A stretch of 64,000 bases of DNA from Talpa occidentalis (lineage: Eukaryota > Chordata > Mammalia > Eulipotyphla > Talpidae): contig NW_023603184.1 in assembly GCF_014898055.3 (NCBI RefSeq), positions 28,498,808-28,562,807 of the forward strand, written 5' to 3'. Below, piece by piece: positions 22,440-34,834 of this stretch. A program made the position numbers and the translations under genes. Below the pieces are notes generated by a model. That model was not told the DNA's origin. It saw only the letters and a program-made list of their open reading frames with translations, and made no database searches. How positions within the stretch are numbered: the stretch's first letter is position 1; every line of letters starts with the position of its first letter.

Positions 22440-23031
22440 TGTAACAGGGTGGTCTCCAGGAAAGGGGGAGGGTCCAGGTTTCCTGCCCCAACTAAAAGAA
22501 GAGTGGAGCTGAGCAAAGAGAGAAGCAGAAGCAGAGGAGACTGAAGAAGGAAGGAAGCAGGATGGAGAGCCAGAAGGAGCCCTGGAGGAGGCACATGGAG
22601 CCGAGAGACATGTGAAGAAACTGCGCTTGCCTTTTGGTCGTGGCCTGGGTGACACAGATGTGGGTGAAACCCGTGGGGAGGAAACAATGGCAGCTTTTAT
22701 CTTGATGTTGATTTTGCTCTTTTCCTTCCGGGCTTGTCTGGTTGTTTCTGATCCTTTTCTGTGGGTCCCCACTGGAAGATGCTTTAGACTTGTGGCAGGC
22801 TTTGGGGTCTTGTTCTGCTTGGAGGGACTTTTACCCATGAGGGAACAGGTAACTTTGGGTGCTTGATTTAGAAACTAGATTATTTGCCTTTCCTGTACTA
22901 TTTACTAATTGTATTAAAGTTCCTTTTCATTAAAGTCTCATATGTTTTGTGTTGCTGCAGCGGATGGCAGAACCTATTTAGAGCAGGCAGTTTTGCGGGG
23001 TCTGGGGTACCCCTCTTCCTGTCCTGTGACA
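22440..23031 (+). mobile_element. Solitary endogenous retroviral LTR
   Basis: A 592-bp unit beginning TGTAACAGGGTGGTC and ending CCTGTCCTGTGACA, with canonical TG...CA ends and an ATAT duplication on both sides. Toward the 3' part are two ATTAAA signals (22913-22918, 22929-22934) followed by a TGTTTTGTGTTG GT-rich element, as in an R-U5 poly(A) region on the + strand. No internal viral genes flank it, so it is the product of LTR-LTR recombination. I do not recognise the family. An open frame in it (22612-22866) has no known domain. Confidence 0.72.
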
Positions 23032-23064
23032 ATATCACCTCACAGCTCTGAAAAAATAGAAAGT

Positions 23065-23290
23065 GATGGCTATTGAGCTTACATTGTGCACTTGATACAA
23101 ATAATCCCATGTTATCCTTAAGGCAGGTCCTATTTCTGTCCTCCTTTCACGGATGAAAAAAAAAAAAACAAAACACAACGAAGCCTAGAGAAACTGGGAC
23201 TTCTCACCAGCCACAGGGCCAAGAAGTGACAGAGCCTGGCATTAGCCCGACTTCCAAGTCCAGCATCGTCTGACCCATGCTCATCTTCCT
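23065..23290 (-). mobile_element. MIR SINE fragment
   Basis: MIR complement with TTATCCTTAAGGCAGGTCC, CCTTTCACGGATGAAA, an expanded A-run, then GACAGAGCCTGGCATTAGCC. The A-run interrupts the core. Confidence 0.65.
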
Positions 23291-23507
23291 CAGCTGCGTT
23301 GCTGGCTTCCACTGTGCACAGACCAGGGTCCCTTTGTCAGTTCAAGGTCCCTAGAATTCTATTCTCTGCTGCCTGACCAATCACTCTTTACATGCAGACA
23401 GACCCATCTGTTGGCCAGGGAACCTTGCTTCCTGCCGGCAGCTGTTTGCCTTTGCCTTGTTTTTACATGGAATTCCTGAAACAGCTAGGCTCTGGCTGAT
23501 AAGGTCG

Positions 23508-23610
23508 TCATTCACTTATTTTTCATCTGTTCAATCAATATTTAAACATTGCCTCTGTGCCAGACACTGTGCTCAGCACAGAAGGACACTGCAGAGAACA
23601 AAACAGCCAT
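23508..23610 (+). mobile_element. L2-type LINE fragment
   Basis: TCAATCAATATTTAAACATT followed by TGTGCCAGACACTGTGCTCA and AGAGAACAAAACAG follows the L2 3' consensus order. Confidence 0.5.
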
Positions 23611-25465
23611 ACACTCACCTCCATGTGTGTTACTCTGACTTCAAGCCCTGCTAACTTGCCTCTGGCCACCAAATCAGATGCCCAGTGGAACCTGAGGGCG
23701 TCTCCTCCCATGCTTCTGCTTCATCCTGGTCCCCTCCAGTTGCCATCCCTGATAGGTTCCTACTACTCCTGTCCCTTTAGTTGTGCAATGTATAGACTGT
23801 GCTCTCCCAAAGCCAGAGTGATACTAAGGGATGGGTGCTTCCTCAAGGGAAAGCTCAGCTCGAAGCCCCCTTTGCTTCGGGGACTGTAATCCAATGAGAA
23901 GCTCCATGATACAGGAAAGTCTTTAGACAGACTCTGTTGGACTCCAAGTTCTAGGCAGTGTCAGCGCTTGTAGGTGCTATTTTCAATATCTATTTTACAA
24001 AATAGAAAGCAAAGGTTCAAGGAGATTCACAGGATGGGACTCAAACCAGCTGATTCTTCCCTCACTTCCCCGCTGCCTCTGTGGTCCTGTAACTGTGGCT
24101 ACCTGAGGACACACGGGTCGGAGAGGAGATCAAGAGTAATGGGGTTGGACTCCAGGTAAGGATTGTATTCCTCTTGACTTTATAAATGTGTCTATTACTC
24201 AGCGGCAGGACTTTTCCTTAACTGACCACAAGAAACTCCAACTTTAATGAAGAAAGATTTAGTAAAACTCCAAGGATAGTCTTGTGAAGGTATGTGCTCT
24301 TTTCCTGCCCAATACTTGCTTACTTGGGGTGCTCAGGGAAGGGGCATAGATATAGAATGCTGAGGGAGACTCATTTACTCTCCAGCAAAGAAATAGCCTA
24401 CTATTGCTCTGGGGTGGATTTCAGAAACTATTCTGTTTGGGGCAGAAAACAGCAGACAGGCTGAGCACAAGACAGAAGGGCTAGAGGGAGCGGAAGGGTC
24501 TGGGTCTGGGCAGGTTGGAGGCTGGCAGCTCACCTCTGGGCCCAAGGAAAGCAGCCAGAACTGCTGAGATCACATAGTAAGGAACACACAGGCTGGACAC
24601 AGTTCCGGCAGTACATGGGGAGGGAAGTAGTGGGAGAAAGACTCCAGCAGGTTGAGCTGAGTCCAGGCAGCAAGCAAGGCTTTGGATCCAGGGGAGTGGC
24701 AGCACTGGGCAGGTGGAGCAGCGTCGGGCGGGGGGGGGGGGGGGGGGGTGCTGACCCAGTCTGACAGCCCTAGAGAGGGGATTACTTTGATCAGCCTTTT
24801 GAGGCCCTCTGGGGAATTGCAGTGATGCAGGACAGGGATTGAGGCAGGGACTTAGGCCGATGAGCTGAGCAAAAGTGCCATACAAGTATTTAGGGTACAC
24901 TCCAACTAGCCTATGGATCTCTAATAACATCCAAGACTGCTGCTAAGTTACTGCCTGCCCAGGAATCCTGCCCCCACTCTCTCCAATTTTCATTCCGCGA
25001 CCACCCCAAGTCAGAGGATTGATTCCTGAGTCTGTGACTGGGAACCTCACAGGATGCAGCTGTAGAAAACTGAAGAAACATGACGACAGCAGTACTGACT
25101 TGTGGTCCAGGCCTGGCGGGCCCAGCTGCCCTGCTTAGAGCTCAGGACTCCACTGGCATGGCCTGCGCCATGTGCAAATGGGCTCCACCAAAGTGTCTGC
25201 TTCCTCCCTTCACAACCTCAATACTCACACTGACCTCTGCATAAATGCTCCTTGAGAAACTAAAGTGGTTGCATCAATGCATACTTACAATAATGATAAG
25301 ATATTTCAAAATGAATTTCCAGGGGAAAAAAGAATGCCACACATAGCAACCATTTTCTTCTCTTATGCATCAGGGAATCAAATTACACAGTAAAACTGAC
25401 CCAGGATAGACCCAGGAAAGAAGACACAAGCAAATTTTCTAGGTACAGCCAAACGCCTTGAGCGC
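23611..25465. other. Intergenic DNA with no gene seen
   Basis: Unique-looking. Its one striking feature is a 19-base G-run at 24730-24748. Confidence 0.55.
24730..24748 (+). repeat. Poly(G) tract, 19 bases
   Basis: Uninterrupted G-run preceded by GTCGGGC. It can form a G-quadruplex and is prone to length error in sequencing. Confidence 0.85.
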
Positions 25466-25469
25466 TTCT

Positions 25470-25562
25470 ACTTAGAGCATACGATCTGGGTTCAAGCCCT
25501 GGCACTTGCTCGCTGTGTGTGGCTGAGCAAGTCACTTGACCTCTCTGAGCCTCTTTTGTATG
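25470..25562 (+). mobile_element. MIR SINE fragment
   Basis: Contains TCTGGGTTCAAGCCCTGGCA (B-box region) and GAGCAAGTCACTTGACCTCT followed by CTGAGCCTC, the MIR core. Confidence 0.75.
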
Positions 25563-27424
25563 CAGTGAGGTATTCACGGCGACTTATCACATGTTGAGTG
25601 CTGGGTTTGGTTCTGCTTTCCTGACTCAGGAAGGTCAGTGTCTCCTTCCCTCCCCATCCTTCTCAGGCCTCCCTGCTGAAGCTGAGCTCCAATCATACAG
25701 GAATTAACCATCCAGGACCGACCACCACAATTCTCTAGCCCAGCACTTGTCCAGGGGACCGACTGACAGCGACTGTGGACATCTGGTGACCCCAGAAGTG
25801 CCACGGCAAACAAGAGTTCTTACTGCAATTGTTATTCCTACAAGTAGAAGACCAGGATGGCAACCAGCAGCGGGCTTCCACTGCTCCTCACCATTCGATG
25901 ACAGACGTTACTAATAAACCCAGTACTCTTCCCCCGCGGACAGCCATTCTGCTGTAGCGTGGGAGGGAGGCAGGAACAGAGAAAGAATTCTGTGGAACTA
26001 CACAGAATTTATAGCTTAGGATACCAATGCAAGGTCCAAATAAGTGCCGGAATGTGAATCACCGGCCTTGTTTGGGTCAGATGCTGACTCCTGGAATAAT
26101 TAGCTGCAAGTGGGGGCAGGGCCAGGAAGCAGACGCCCTAGGACAGTAATAGCAACCACTCAGACTTAGGAGGGGGAAACAACCACTGGAAGAAAGCTTG
26201 CTGTTCTGTTCAGGTAGAAGTACCGCACTCCTGTAGTGAAGCTACTATCCTACTTTCTGAGGACAGTACCAAGCCTTGTGAGAGCCAAGCAAGCAGACCC
26301 AGTGTGATTAAGGGAAGGGCCAAAACGACCCTCTAGAAAGGACTGACTTGGCCTGACTCGACTTCTGTGCTCTCTACCTTTGGGTACGCAGCAAGGTTTC
26401 CGAATACCCGTGCCTTACCCAGACAACCTCACAAAAGCCCACAGACCCTGTAGTCCAAGGGAAGCCCTGAGAAGTGGGACCAGGGAGCCCTTGGCCATGT
26501 TCTAAAAGCTGAGAAGCAACCACAATGAAATCCAGAAGGCTCTTAAGTCTGCAGTTTGGGAACAATCCCGCTAAGTCATAAATGCTTCAAATTCCTCAGC
26601 TTTTGCCTTCAGAATTTCTGGCAGCCCCAGGCAGTGAACGAGTGTTCATGGACAGACGCTGATTCTCCTCAGCTGGGGCAGGCCAGCCCAGTCCAGCCCC
26701 TTCCCGAGGCTGAGAAGCTGGCCTCTCCTCTAGAAAAGCCCAGAGACAAAAGGGCTTTTGCAGTGGACTCCATGGCTCTCACCCAGAGCCCCCTTAGGAC
26801 CCAGGCCCTGTCCGCCTTCTTTATCCTCCCCTAACAGCAACCCACCATGCCATGCCATCCATGTCAGCCAAGGAAGCAGCTGGGCCCAAGTCCACACATT
26901 GTCCCCTGGGGACCCAATGACTGATCCATATGGATACAAAGCCTGTACCTTGCTCCCATGGGGATGTCTCTGAAGGACCTCTCGCTTTGCTTCCATGAGG
27001 ATGTCTCTGAAAGGCCTCTCGGAGCTCGATGAGAGCTGAGGCATCCTGCAGCCGCCTAGCAATCGGTTTGTCTCCTATCTGACTAGGGCTCCCTCCCAGG
27101 TGTTCTTGCTCCACAGCTTTCATTCTCGTGCTCCATGCTTCCCACAGGTGCTAGCTGTTCCCCACAGGTGTCCCTGCTTCCTCTGGACGACTCCTGCTGG
27201 CAAACCTCCATCACAGAGCCTGCTTCCCAGGTACCCACAGGGTCTTAACAAGGGCAAAGAATCCCCGGGCCTCTGTGCTCAGAGCACTGAACAATCATTT
27301 CCTGCTGCCCCACCACCTCACAGGTGCAAACAGCTTGCCCAAGGCCTCAGAGCTGACTGGGGGCAAAACTGGCTCCAGGGGACTTTAACACCACTGCCCT
27401 CCATGTTTGTGGGACATTATTAAA
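25563..27424. other. Intergenic DNA with no gene seen
   Basis: Unique-looking, moderately GC-rich. Contains the 37-bp tandem duplication at 26956-27021. Confidence 0.55.
26956..27021. repeat. Two-copy tandem duplication, 37-bp unit
   Basis: CCATGGGGATGTCTCTGAAG at 26956 and CCATGAGGATGTCTCTGAAA at 26993, both followed by GACCTCTCG or GGCCTCTCG. About 90% alike over 29 bases. Confidence 0.8.
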
Positions 27425-27605
27425 GCTGTTGACATTTGAATACCTACTCTGTGTAGAAGCGCTTCCCCTAATCTTCACAAGCACCTTCTCAGGGAGGTGA
27501 CATCCTTTCACATCTCACAGAGGTTATAAATGAGCTGAGCAATGTAGCACTGCATGGAAGTGGTAGAGGCAGATCCCAGCCCAGGCCTGTGTCCCTTGAA
27601 CCTGC
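27425..27605 (-). mobile_element. MIR SINE fragment
   Basis: Weak but ordered MIR complement: GAATACCTACTCTGTG, CTAATCTTCACAAGCACC, CATCTCACAGAGGTTA, then CAGATCCCAGCCCAGGCC. Confidence 0.6.
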
Positions 27606-28600
27606 TACCTTGCCTCTGGGGCTTTCGGGGAAATGTAGTCTTTGGATTGTTTACCCCAAGGATCGCTTTCCCAGCTACCTCTCTGTGAAGACCTCCTGGG
27701 GAGGTCTCCTTGGACAGGGTGTGTGCTCCCAGGTCTCCTGGGGCCCTGGCCCAAGTGTGGCCCACGTGTAGAGAGTTGTTTTTGCAAAACAAGTTCCCAC
27801 TCATTCCTGAGGGCAGCCCACTTGGCTGGCAGCGCTCCAGCCCAGGAATGCCAGAGGTTGTAGTGTCAGGATTTCAACCAAATGCTCTGCTGCTGCCTAG
27901 GCTCATTGGGCAGGCAACAGGTGTCTTCCAGAATGGCCAGCAAGGCAGGAATCTGAGTATAGAAGCCGCATTATAGACCAACCAGGAGTAGGAAGGGAAG
28001 CGCTACCTCTGCTCTGGGGATAAAGGGAAATGGTGTCTCACAGGGACCCCGCAAGATCCACAGCTACAAGGAAGGGCCGCTGGGCAGGCACTGTGGCGTC
28101 TGTGCAGGAATCTACTCACTGCTGCCAAGCTGAGGCCAGGCAGCGAGGGAGCATGGGGTGCCCACCCCCTTTTTCTTCTCTGACCCTCCAGTCTCTTATC
28201 TGTGAATACCAGTGGGAAGCCCGAAGCCAAGGTAGCTCAGTTGTTGCTGTTTTAGGGCAGTCTCCTGGGGTCCAGAGGAGGGGAGAGGAAGCTTGGGGAA
28301 GGGGCCTGGGGGTACAAATAGAGTATATCCAGCATACCAGCTCTGAAGACATTTCCTCATCCAAAGGGAGGAAGCAATAGCAGTCCTGCCTACCTCCAAG
28401 GAGGCTGAGAGGATGAGACAGGAGTTTCTAGGTCCAGGGAAGAGGGACTCAGCTCTCAGAGCCTATGATTCTCAATAAGATTCTAGAAGGCTCTATTGAG
28501 TAGAGCTCCTGGACACGAGAGAAAGGTGTTGGGATACTCGGTAGACCCAGACTGGAGTCACAGTAGATCTCAAGCTTAAGTATAATTGGGCCACTTAACT
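27606..28600. other. Intergenic DNA with no gene seen
   Basis: No recognisable repeat or coding signal. Overlapping open frames on both strands reflect GC-rich composition. Confidence 0.55.
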
Positions 28601-28611
28601 GGAAGCAACTT

Positions 28612-28930
28612 CTTCTTTTTTTTTTTTTTTTTTGCCATTATTTGTTCCGTTTATTTTTGTAACATTTGAAAAGAAGGCACAGAAGAGAGTAAACATTTTT
28701 TAAATGCTGTAGCTGAGAAGTCACAAACAAGATAGAAATGCTTTAGACATGATTGTCCAGATTTTTTCTTTTCTTTTTTTTTTTTTTTTTTTTGGTTTGG
28801 ACTGATAAACTATTTCCCAGGAACAGAGGACTTTTGCTTTCCACAATGGACAATACCTGGAGAGACTGGTTTGCTTTCCAATGGGAACCCTGAGAAAAAT
28901 TTTCATCTGAGACTGTACCCCAGCATCCAT
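28612..28930 (-). pseudogene. Small retrocopy of an unidentified mRNA 3' end
   Basis: Flanked by 11-bp duplications GGAAGCAACTT (28601-28611 and 28931-28941), the mark of L1-mediated retrotransposition. On the minus strand the sequence ends with an AATAAA signal (AAAAATAAACGGAAC) and then a poly(A) tail, seen here as a T-run near 28616-28633. A second internal A-rich run (T-run near 28768-28794) breaks the copy. I do not recognise the parent. The short frame MDAGVQSQMKIFLRV at the 5' end could be the parent's coding end or chance. Confidence 0.75.
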
Positions 28931-28959
28931 GGAAGCAACTTATTTAGGAGACAGTGGGG

Positions 28960-29163
28960 TATCTGGGAAAGCTATGGTCTAAAAGGCCAGGTTCAAATTT
29001 TGGCTTTGCTACTAATTAGGTGTGTAACGCCAGGAAAGGTGCTGAGTCTTTTGAGGACTGATTTATTATAAAAGCAATAAACTCTTGCTGGCTTGTTATA
29101 AAGATTGTATTCAAGGAAAATGATGTGTCACAGTACCTGGCGTACAATAGGTTCTCATTAAAT
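28960..29163 (+). mobile_element. MIR SINE fragment
   Basis: CCAGGTTCAAATTTTGGCTT, GCTACTAATTAGGTGTGTAA, then ACAGTACCTGGCGTACAATA near the end: the whole MIR order in diverged form. Confidence 0.75.
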
Positions 29164-29635
29164 CAGAGTTCCTTGCTCTCCTTTCTTAACACATGGAAGG
29201 AAATGGCAGATGTGTGAAACGGTAAGAAGTGGAAAATTAAGTAAGCTTGGCATGTCTCAGGAGAAGGGTTGCTTATGAAAGCAGTGCCCCTAAAGGTGGA
29301 TAGGGGAAGGTCCACAAGAACCCCAGAAATGCTGCAAGACCAGTAACCTGAGACCACAGAGTGACCCGAAGTGAAAGTCCAGAGATGACTCAGCCTCGGG
29401 CAGGACAGGACTGTGCATGTTCCAAAGCACGTACCGGCTACAGCTCCAGGTCCCCCTGACCACCTGCTCTTCACATCTCATTGACCCACACTGCTTCAAA
29501 GGGCACTGCTGCCTCCCAGACACCCAGTGGTTGGGATGGGCATATAGGGGAAACCTTGAGCATGTGCCCTCCTCTGGGTGAGGGCCTGTGGCATGAGGGA
29601 TGTGAATTGAGTATGAGGAAGAAGCTGGACCCACA

Positions 29636-29790
29636 GCAGTTCTGGATTTAATTCCACCTCTGCTACTACATGCAGCTTCTTCTGAGTCTGCCTCTCATCT
29701 GCAGAATGTGAGTGATAATAATCTCCTCTCTGTGGAGTTTCCATAAAGAGTCAGGGGGCCACCTGGAATGTGGAAAAGTGCAGGCACCCT
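29636..29790 (+). mobile_element. MIR SINE fragment
   Basis: CCACCTCTGCTACTACATGC, CTGCCTCTCATCTGCAGAAT, then GTGATAATAATCTCCTC, in MIR order. Confidence 0.6.
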
Positions 29791-29799
29791 AGGGTGCTG

Positions 29800-32700
29800 T
29801 GCGATCAAACAGAAATGCCATGCCCTTGTGCTCTCCCAAAGTGATTGCATCATAAGAAGCCATAGTGGAAAAATGACTCTCATCAAAGGCAGAGGAAGCA
29901 CTAACTTTTCCCATATCCAGAACAGAAATGAGAATACAGGTTGCGATTGAGAACATAGCAAAGGAGGACCCCAAATTTAGAGTGCCAAGGTCATGGGAAA
30001 AAAAGTCATTTAGGGAATTGGGAGGTGCTAGCAGGGACAGATTAAACACAAGTGATCTGCATGGTAACTAATTCATCGAGATTATTCACAGCACATGGAC
30101 CCCTGTGCAGATGCTGAGAATTCCCACTGGTACATGGAAGGGCACAGCAAAATTAGCTGTGGGTCTAAGGCTGGGAATGACAGAAACTGGAAAGAGTTCT
30201 GCCTGAGTCAGGGCAGAGATGCCTGTTCCTGGAACCCTCAGACCGAACCTAATAGTATATACCACATACTAGAATGCAGTAAAAACTGGACACGGCTCTC
30301 AATGCAGAGTGTGGGATCAGTCATTCCAGCAAATCCTTCTGTTAGCCTTACAAGTGCTCCAGGTGTGGGTGAGGTGCAGCGTCAGTGTACACTGACTATC
30401 AGCTTAATGATCTTAGTTTTCAGGATAGGCCAACAAAGATGGGTCCCACTTCCTAGTCTTTGTCAAGGAAAAAAAAAGTGAGATCATAGGTAGACTGGTT
30501 CCTTTCAGGATGTGTTGCCAGGATAGATGCTTCCAGCAAAATTCCTGGCACCTTGCTGGCACTCAGTAAATGTCCGGGCTGTCCTTTCTCTATGGCAGGC
30601 ACTGCCATCCAGGCACTAGAAGGCTGGCACTCACAGTCTGATATTTATGTGAAACACACTGGAGATGGACTCCTTCTGGAAGAGCCTGGACCCAATGCCA
30701 TACACAGAAGTCAGTTCCCAGGAACAGCACATCTTAAAGGAGAGGAGGCCAAGCATCTGGGCCCAGGACCTCCTGGACATAGCCTGTAGTCAGAAGAGGC
30801 CGTCTGGGCCTTTCTTTGTCTATGATTCCTTGTCCCAGGCCTTCTGCTCCAGCTGTCTGGATACAGTTGACAAGGGTGACAGCTACTTCTGCAGTTTTTG
30901 AGCATCAAAGCTGCTCCAGATGCTGGGCTGGGTTTTGGAAATCCACAAAGGCCTAAGACACCAAGAGGGAGAGATAAATAGGGCTGATGATAATTTTGAA
31001 GAAACAGGAGCTGAATCCAGAAGGACCTTGAATGTCAAGTTAAAGGGCTTTGTCCTACATTTGGGAATTATGGAGGGTTTCTCCATTTCTCAAAGCATGG
31101 AAATGATGAGAACGTATGTGACCATGTAAAGGGAAGGAAAGAGGGGGCCCTGCCTTTTCCTGAGCCACAATGCCCATGCTCAGTGGCTCCCTGGTGACCA
31201 GAGCAGTGCCAGTGGGTATGTCAGCTTCTTTGAACAAACTGAGTCTCCATGCCAGGCTGATTTTTAACTTTCTCACTATTCGATTAACCTCCTATGCTCC
31301 TTATTCTTCTAGCTGGCATGATTTGGAGGAGGAGGGAGTTGGGCAGTTTTGTTAAAGGCCCAGAAGTCTCCCAGATTTCACAGTATAATACAAATGCTAA
31401 AAAACTGGCTTTGAGATAGGTAGGTTGGGTTCTAAAACCAAATTTCCTTTCTTGGTGACCTTGACCAGCCCCTCTCTGTGCTGGGTTCTGTTTCTTGCCC
31501 ATTGCTGTGAGGGGCAGTGAAGTCATGGGTGTCAAGGCAGCAAGTGCTGGCCCGAAGACCCAGAAAGAAATCAGGTAATGCTCACTGAACATGAGCCTGA
31601 CTAGGTTGGGGCTGGGGCTCTGCAGGAGAAAACCCAAACCAGCCCAGCCCAGCAGGAAAAAATTCCATAACTGAGAGAATCTCAGGATCACCAGTGTTCT
31701 ACATCCATATCAGGCAATGCTCTGACCCCCTGGTTGGGAGGGGCTGGGGCTCCGCTCCAAGGGTTTCTAGGCTATTAATAGTTGGTGGCAGCAGGGCTGC
31801 AGGTCACTGTCCAAGGGACTCCTCTTCCCTCTGCTCTCAGCTGCACTGCTCTTTAGAACCACTTAGAGTTATCTTATATGCGAAAGCTGGAATGGGGGAA
31901 GAGAGGGCCATGAAATCCTTCCTAAAGAAGACCACCATTCTTCCCAAATTGCTTGCTTCCCAACTAATATCTACCCATTATATCTCTGTTTTCAGTGAGG
32001 TAAATGAAAGAGCTTTTTTTCCCTCTGGTCTGTTTAAATACATAGAGCAAGCGTCTATAAATAGGAGTTGGCATTGTCAAGAACTTGTGACTTTTTCCTA
32101 TTTACTTCTTATCCTGAGGTAGGGGCTACTTTTATCCCTATTTTGGGGGGAAGAATACTGAGGTTATAAGAGCATTCTTCAGAGCTGCAGGGCTGAAAAG
32201 AGAAGCATCAGGATTAAAGTCAGGAGACCTCTCTCCAAGTCTTCCTCTCTTCTTCTCACCCCTCACTGCTGCTCATTCACCAAGGAGCTCCCTCCAGTGA
32301 TTTTTCAGAATTCCTCTGTAAACAGTATGGGAGCAGGAGAGAATTCCAGAGTCTCAAAAGGACCTACCATATTTCCACAAAAGTCAGGAACCCCTCCTTC
32401 AATATTTCTGGCAGATGGAACATTCTAGAAGGAGAATTGAAGGGAGCCAACTTTAACAAGTCAGTGAAGGAGCACATCACAGAGGTTGCCTTCATCTATG
32501 CATGAATAAAGCAAAAACTCTGACTTGACTGGCGTAAACCATAAGGAAAATTCCTCTACTAACAAGCATTCCAGAACTAGTTAATGCAGTGGTTCTGCGA
32601 TGCCATCAAGGATGGCGGTTCCTTCCAGTGTGGACCTCTGCCATCTTCAGGGAGGAGGTGGATGACAGCTGCCCCCATCCCATGCATCACCAGCAGCCTC

Positions 32701-33160
32701 CACAATAGCATCCTCCTCAACCCTCCCCCCATATAGCTTCTTTTTTTAAGAAAAAGAACCTTTGCTGGCACTCTTTAGTGATGTTCCCTCATGACTTTTG
32801 GCTGGGACTGAGCCTTGCAGTCACTCTTAAACCAACCACAGCCAAAGGACATGAGGTCACCAGAATGACTGATCTGAAATAATAAAGATTTAACCCCAAG
32901 TTAGAGAGATGAGGCTTGGAACCCTAAAGGTAACCAGGTTTCTGTCTGCAGCAAAAAAGGGAGAATGGCTGGGGGAGCTGTTCTTCTGCCTCTGATCCCA
33001 GGAGATGCTATTGTCTCTGACTCACAGGTGAAAAAACTGAGATTAATAAACATTAATGACTTAAATCCATGCCTACTGGACTTTACCTGGCATGTTCCAT
33101 AATCCCAGAAGTATTCAGAACAATGCTCAGCATGAAAGTAGTATTCAAGAAGCCAGCTCC
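29800..33160. other. Intergenic DNA, mostly unique
   Basis: No gene seen. A weak L2-like patch lies at 30985-31130. I see no splice-flanked exon candidates with recognisable domains. Confidence 0.5.
30985..31130 (+). mobile_element. L2-like ancient LINE fragment
   Basis: AGAAGGACCTTGAATGTCAA, GGGCTTTGTCCTACATTTGG and ATGGAGGGTTTCTCC follow the L2-type consensus block also seen at 3970-4140. Confidence 0.4.
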
Positions 33161-33164
33161 ACTT

Positions 33165-33245
33165 ACTGCAACATTTAATTGGTGCCTGATATGTGCCAAG
33201 CAATGTGTAGGGCACTGGGGTACAACATAAACAAGGTGGAATCTC
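33165..33245 (+). mobile_element. L2-type LINE fragment
   Basis: TGGTGCCTGATATGTGCCAA followed by GCACTGGGGTACAACATAAA, an L2 3' block. Confidence 0.45.
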
Positions 33246-33319
33246 CATCCTTGAACATCTTGGTACCTTTTGGTCACTATTATTATTATTTCATTATATA
33301 TTATTTTTACTCTATTATT

Positions 33320-33495
33320 CTCACTATTATTAACTGGCATTTACTCAGCACCTGTAATATGCTGGGTAATTTGAAAATATATAATGTTCATGTCAAGACC
33401 TGTGTATCCCATTTGGCAGACAGGAGAGTGATGCTGAAGGGTAAGAAGAAAGTTAGCCGAAGTTACATGGCTCATGGGTATCAGACCCGAGAGCA
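33320..33495 (-). mobile_element. MIR SINE fragment
   Basis: CTGGCATTTACTCAGCACCT, CCCATTTGGCAGACAGGAGA, then CGAAGTTACATGGCTCATGG: MIR complement order. Confidence 0.65.
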
Positions 33496-33499
33496 AGTC

Positions 33500-34830
33500 A
33501 GGTCCTTCTATCACTCATCTCGTTTCATGTATCTTGTTCTCTGTGTGTCCCGCCCTACACAATGTTCTAGCTCACACACACACAAAAAAAAACAAAACGT
33601 AAGGTGTAGCCAATATATAGATATTCAGGCCTCTGAAGTGATAGTTATGAGACCAGTTTTTATTAGTCTCTCCTTGTCTTTTTGCCTGCCCAGTAAAAGT
33701 TATCTGTCCCCCTCCAAGAGAGGTAAAATGGGGCCGTTTATCATTTCTTGTGGCTCTTAACTGCTAGAATGCCTCACATTATGTTTCCAACCAAATAAGT
33801 CAAAGGTCAAAATGTGTCTCCTCCCTCAGCTGGAGACTTCTGCCAGGGAGACCCCACAACCAGAGAAGTGGGTATGTGGTGTTTCTTCTTGCTTTACTTT
33901 TTTGGAAAATGAGTTTTCCTCAGGTCAGAGTCACTGATCCTTTCTAGAGTCCAGCAGTTCCTCCATTGAGAACGTCAGACCCTTGCTACCAGCAGCCTTC
34001 TGGGACCTCCTGGTCTTCTAGAGCTACCTCGGGCTGATCAGAAGGACGCATCCTAAGACTCAGCAGGCAAAAATGAAAGACATTTGTTGGTCAGCTTTCC
34101 TCAGAAAGGTAATTCTGGGGATAGCATGCAATTCAGGGTCCCAGGGGCTCCACTATGAACCCCACTCCTTTTCTTCACCAGCACACACTGCTGGGTGATG
34201 CTGATGTGTACTCTGCTCAGAACCGCCTCCCTCTCTGGGATGAAGATGCTTTGTGCCCTAAGACAGATCTCTGCCATCCTCCTAGGAGCCCTGAATCTGG
34301 GACATAGGCAGTAAGCCATCCAGCTTGCTCAGGAAACTTGTTTTAAAGGAATTATAAGAGATTCAATAAACATTGCTCCCTAAGTCCCAGAGAGTCACAC
34401 TGCAGTCTCACAGACTCTGGGCCACCGTGTCGAGAATCTCAACCCCTTAGAGCTCATATCTACTTCTATGTTGAATGAAACCAGGAAGTTTTCTCCTCTC
34501 CCTTGAGGGCAGCTTCTCAGAACACCTCAGTCTCTGTGTTAGTTACTAGAAGTTCTTCTTCTTAAATAAGAGCTTTCTGGGAAAGTTGGGACAATAATCT
34601 CTCACTCGACTCCCAGGACCCAAAAGGTCTTAAGAGTTTGGACTCAGAGTGAGAGCCTGGCCTGGCCTCCTTGATTTCTCCACATGCTCTCCCCACCTGC
34701 CCCTACCTCCTCCCATCTGCATCTCACTTGCCTCCCCCTTGTGCATGTTATTTTTTCCTTGTCCCAGTCTCTTTACCTGGGCTCTTAATAAGGCCTCCTT
34801 GCTTATAGCCAGGGCTTATAACCATGGAGA
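33500..34830. other. Intergenic DNA with no gene seen
   Basis: Unique-looking, with a short CA/A tract near 33572-33596. Confidence 0.5.
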
Positions 34831-34834
34831 AAGT

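Noticed and set aside
33179..33760. 193-codon open frame on + strand
   Set aside because: Spans an L2 fragment, AT repeats, a MIR and a CA/A tract; a patchwork, not a gene.
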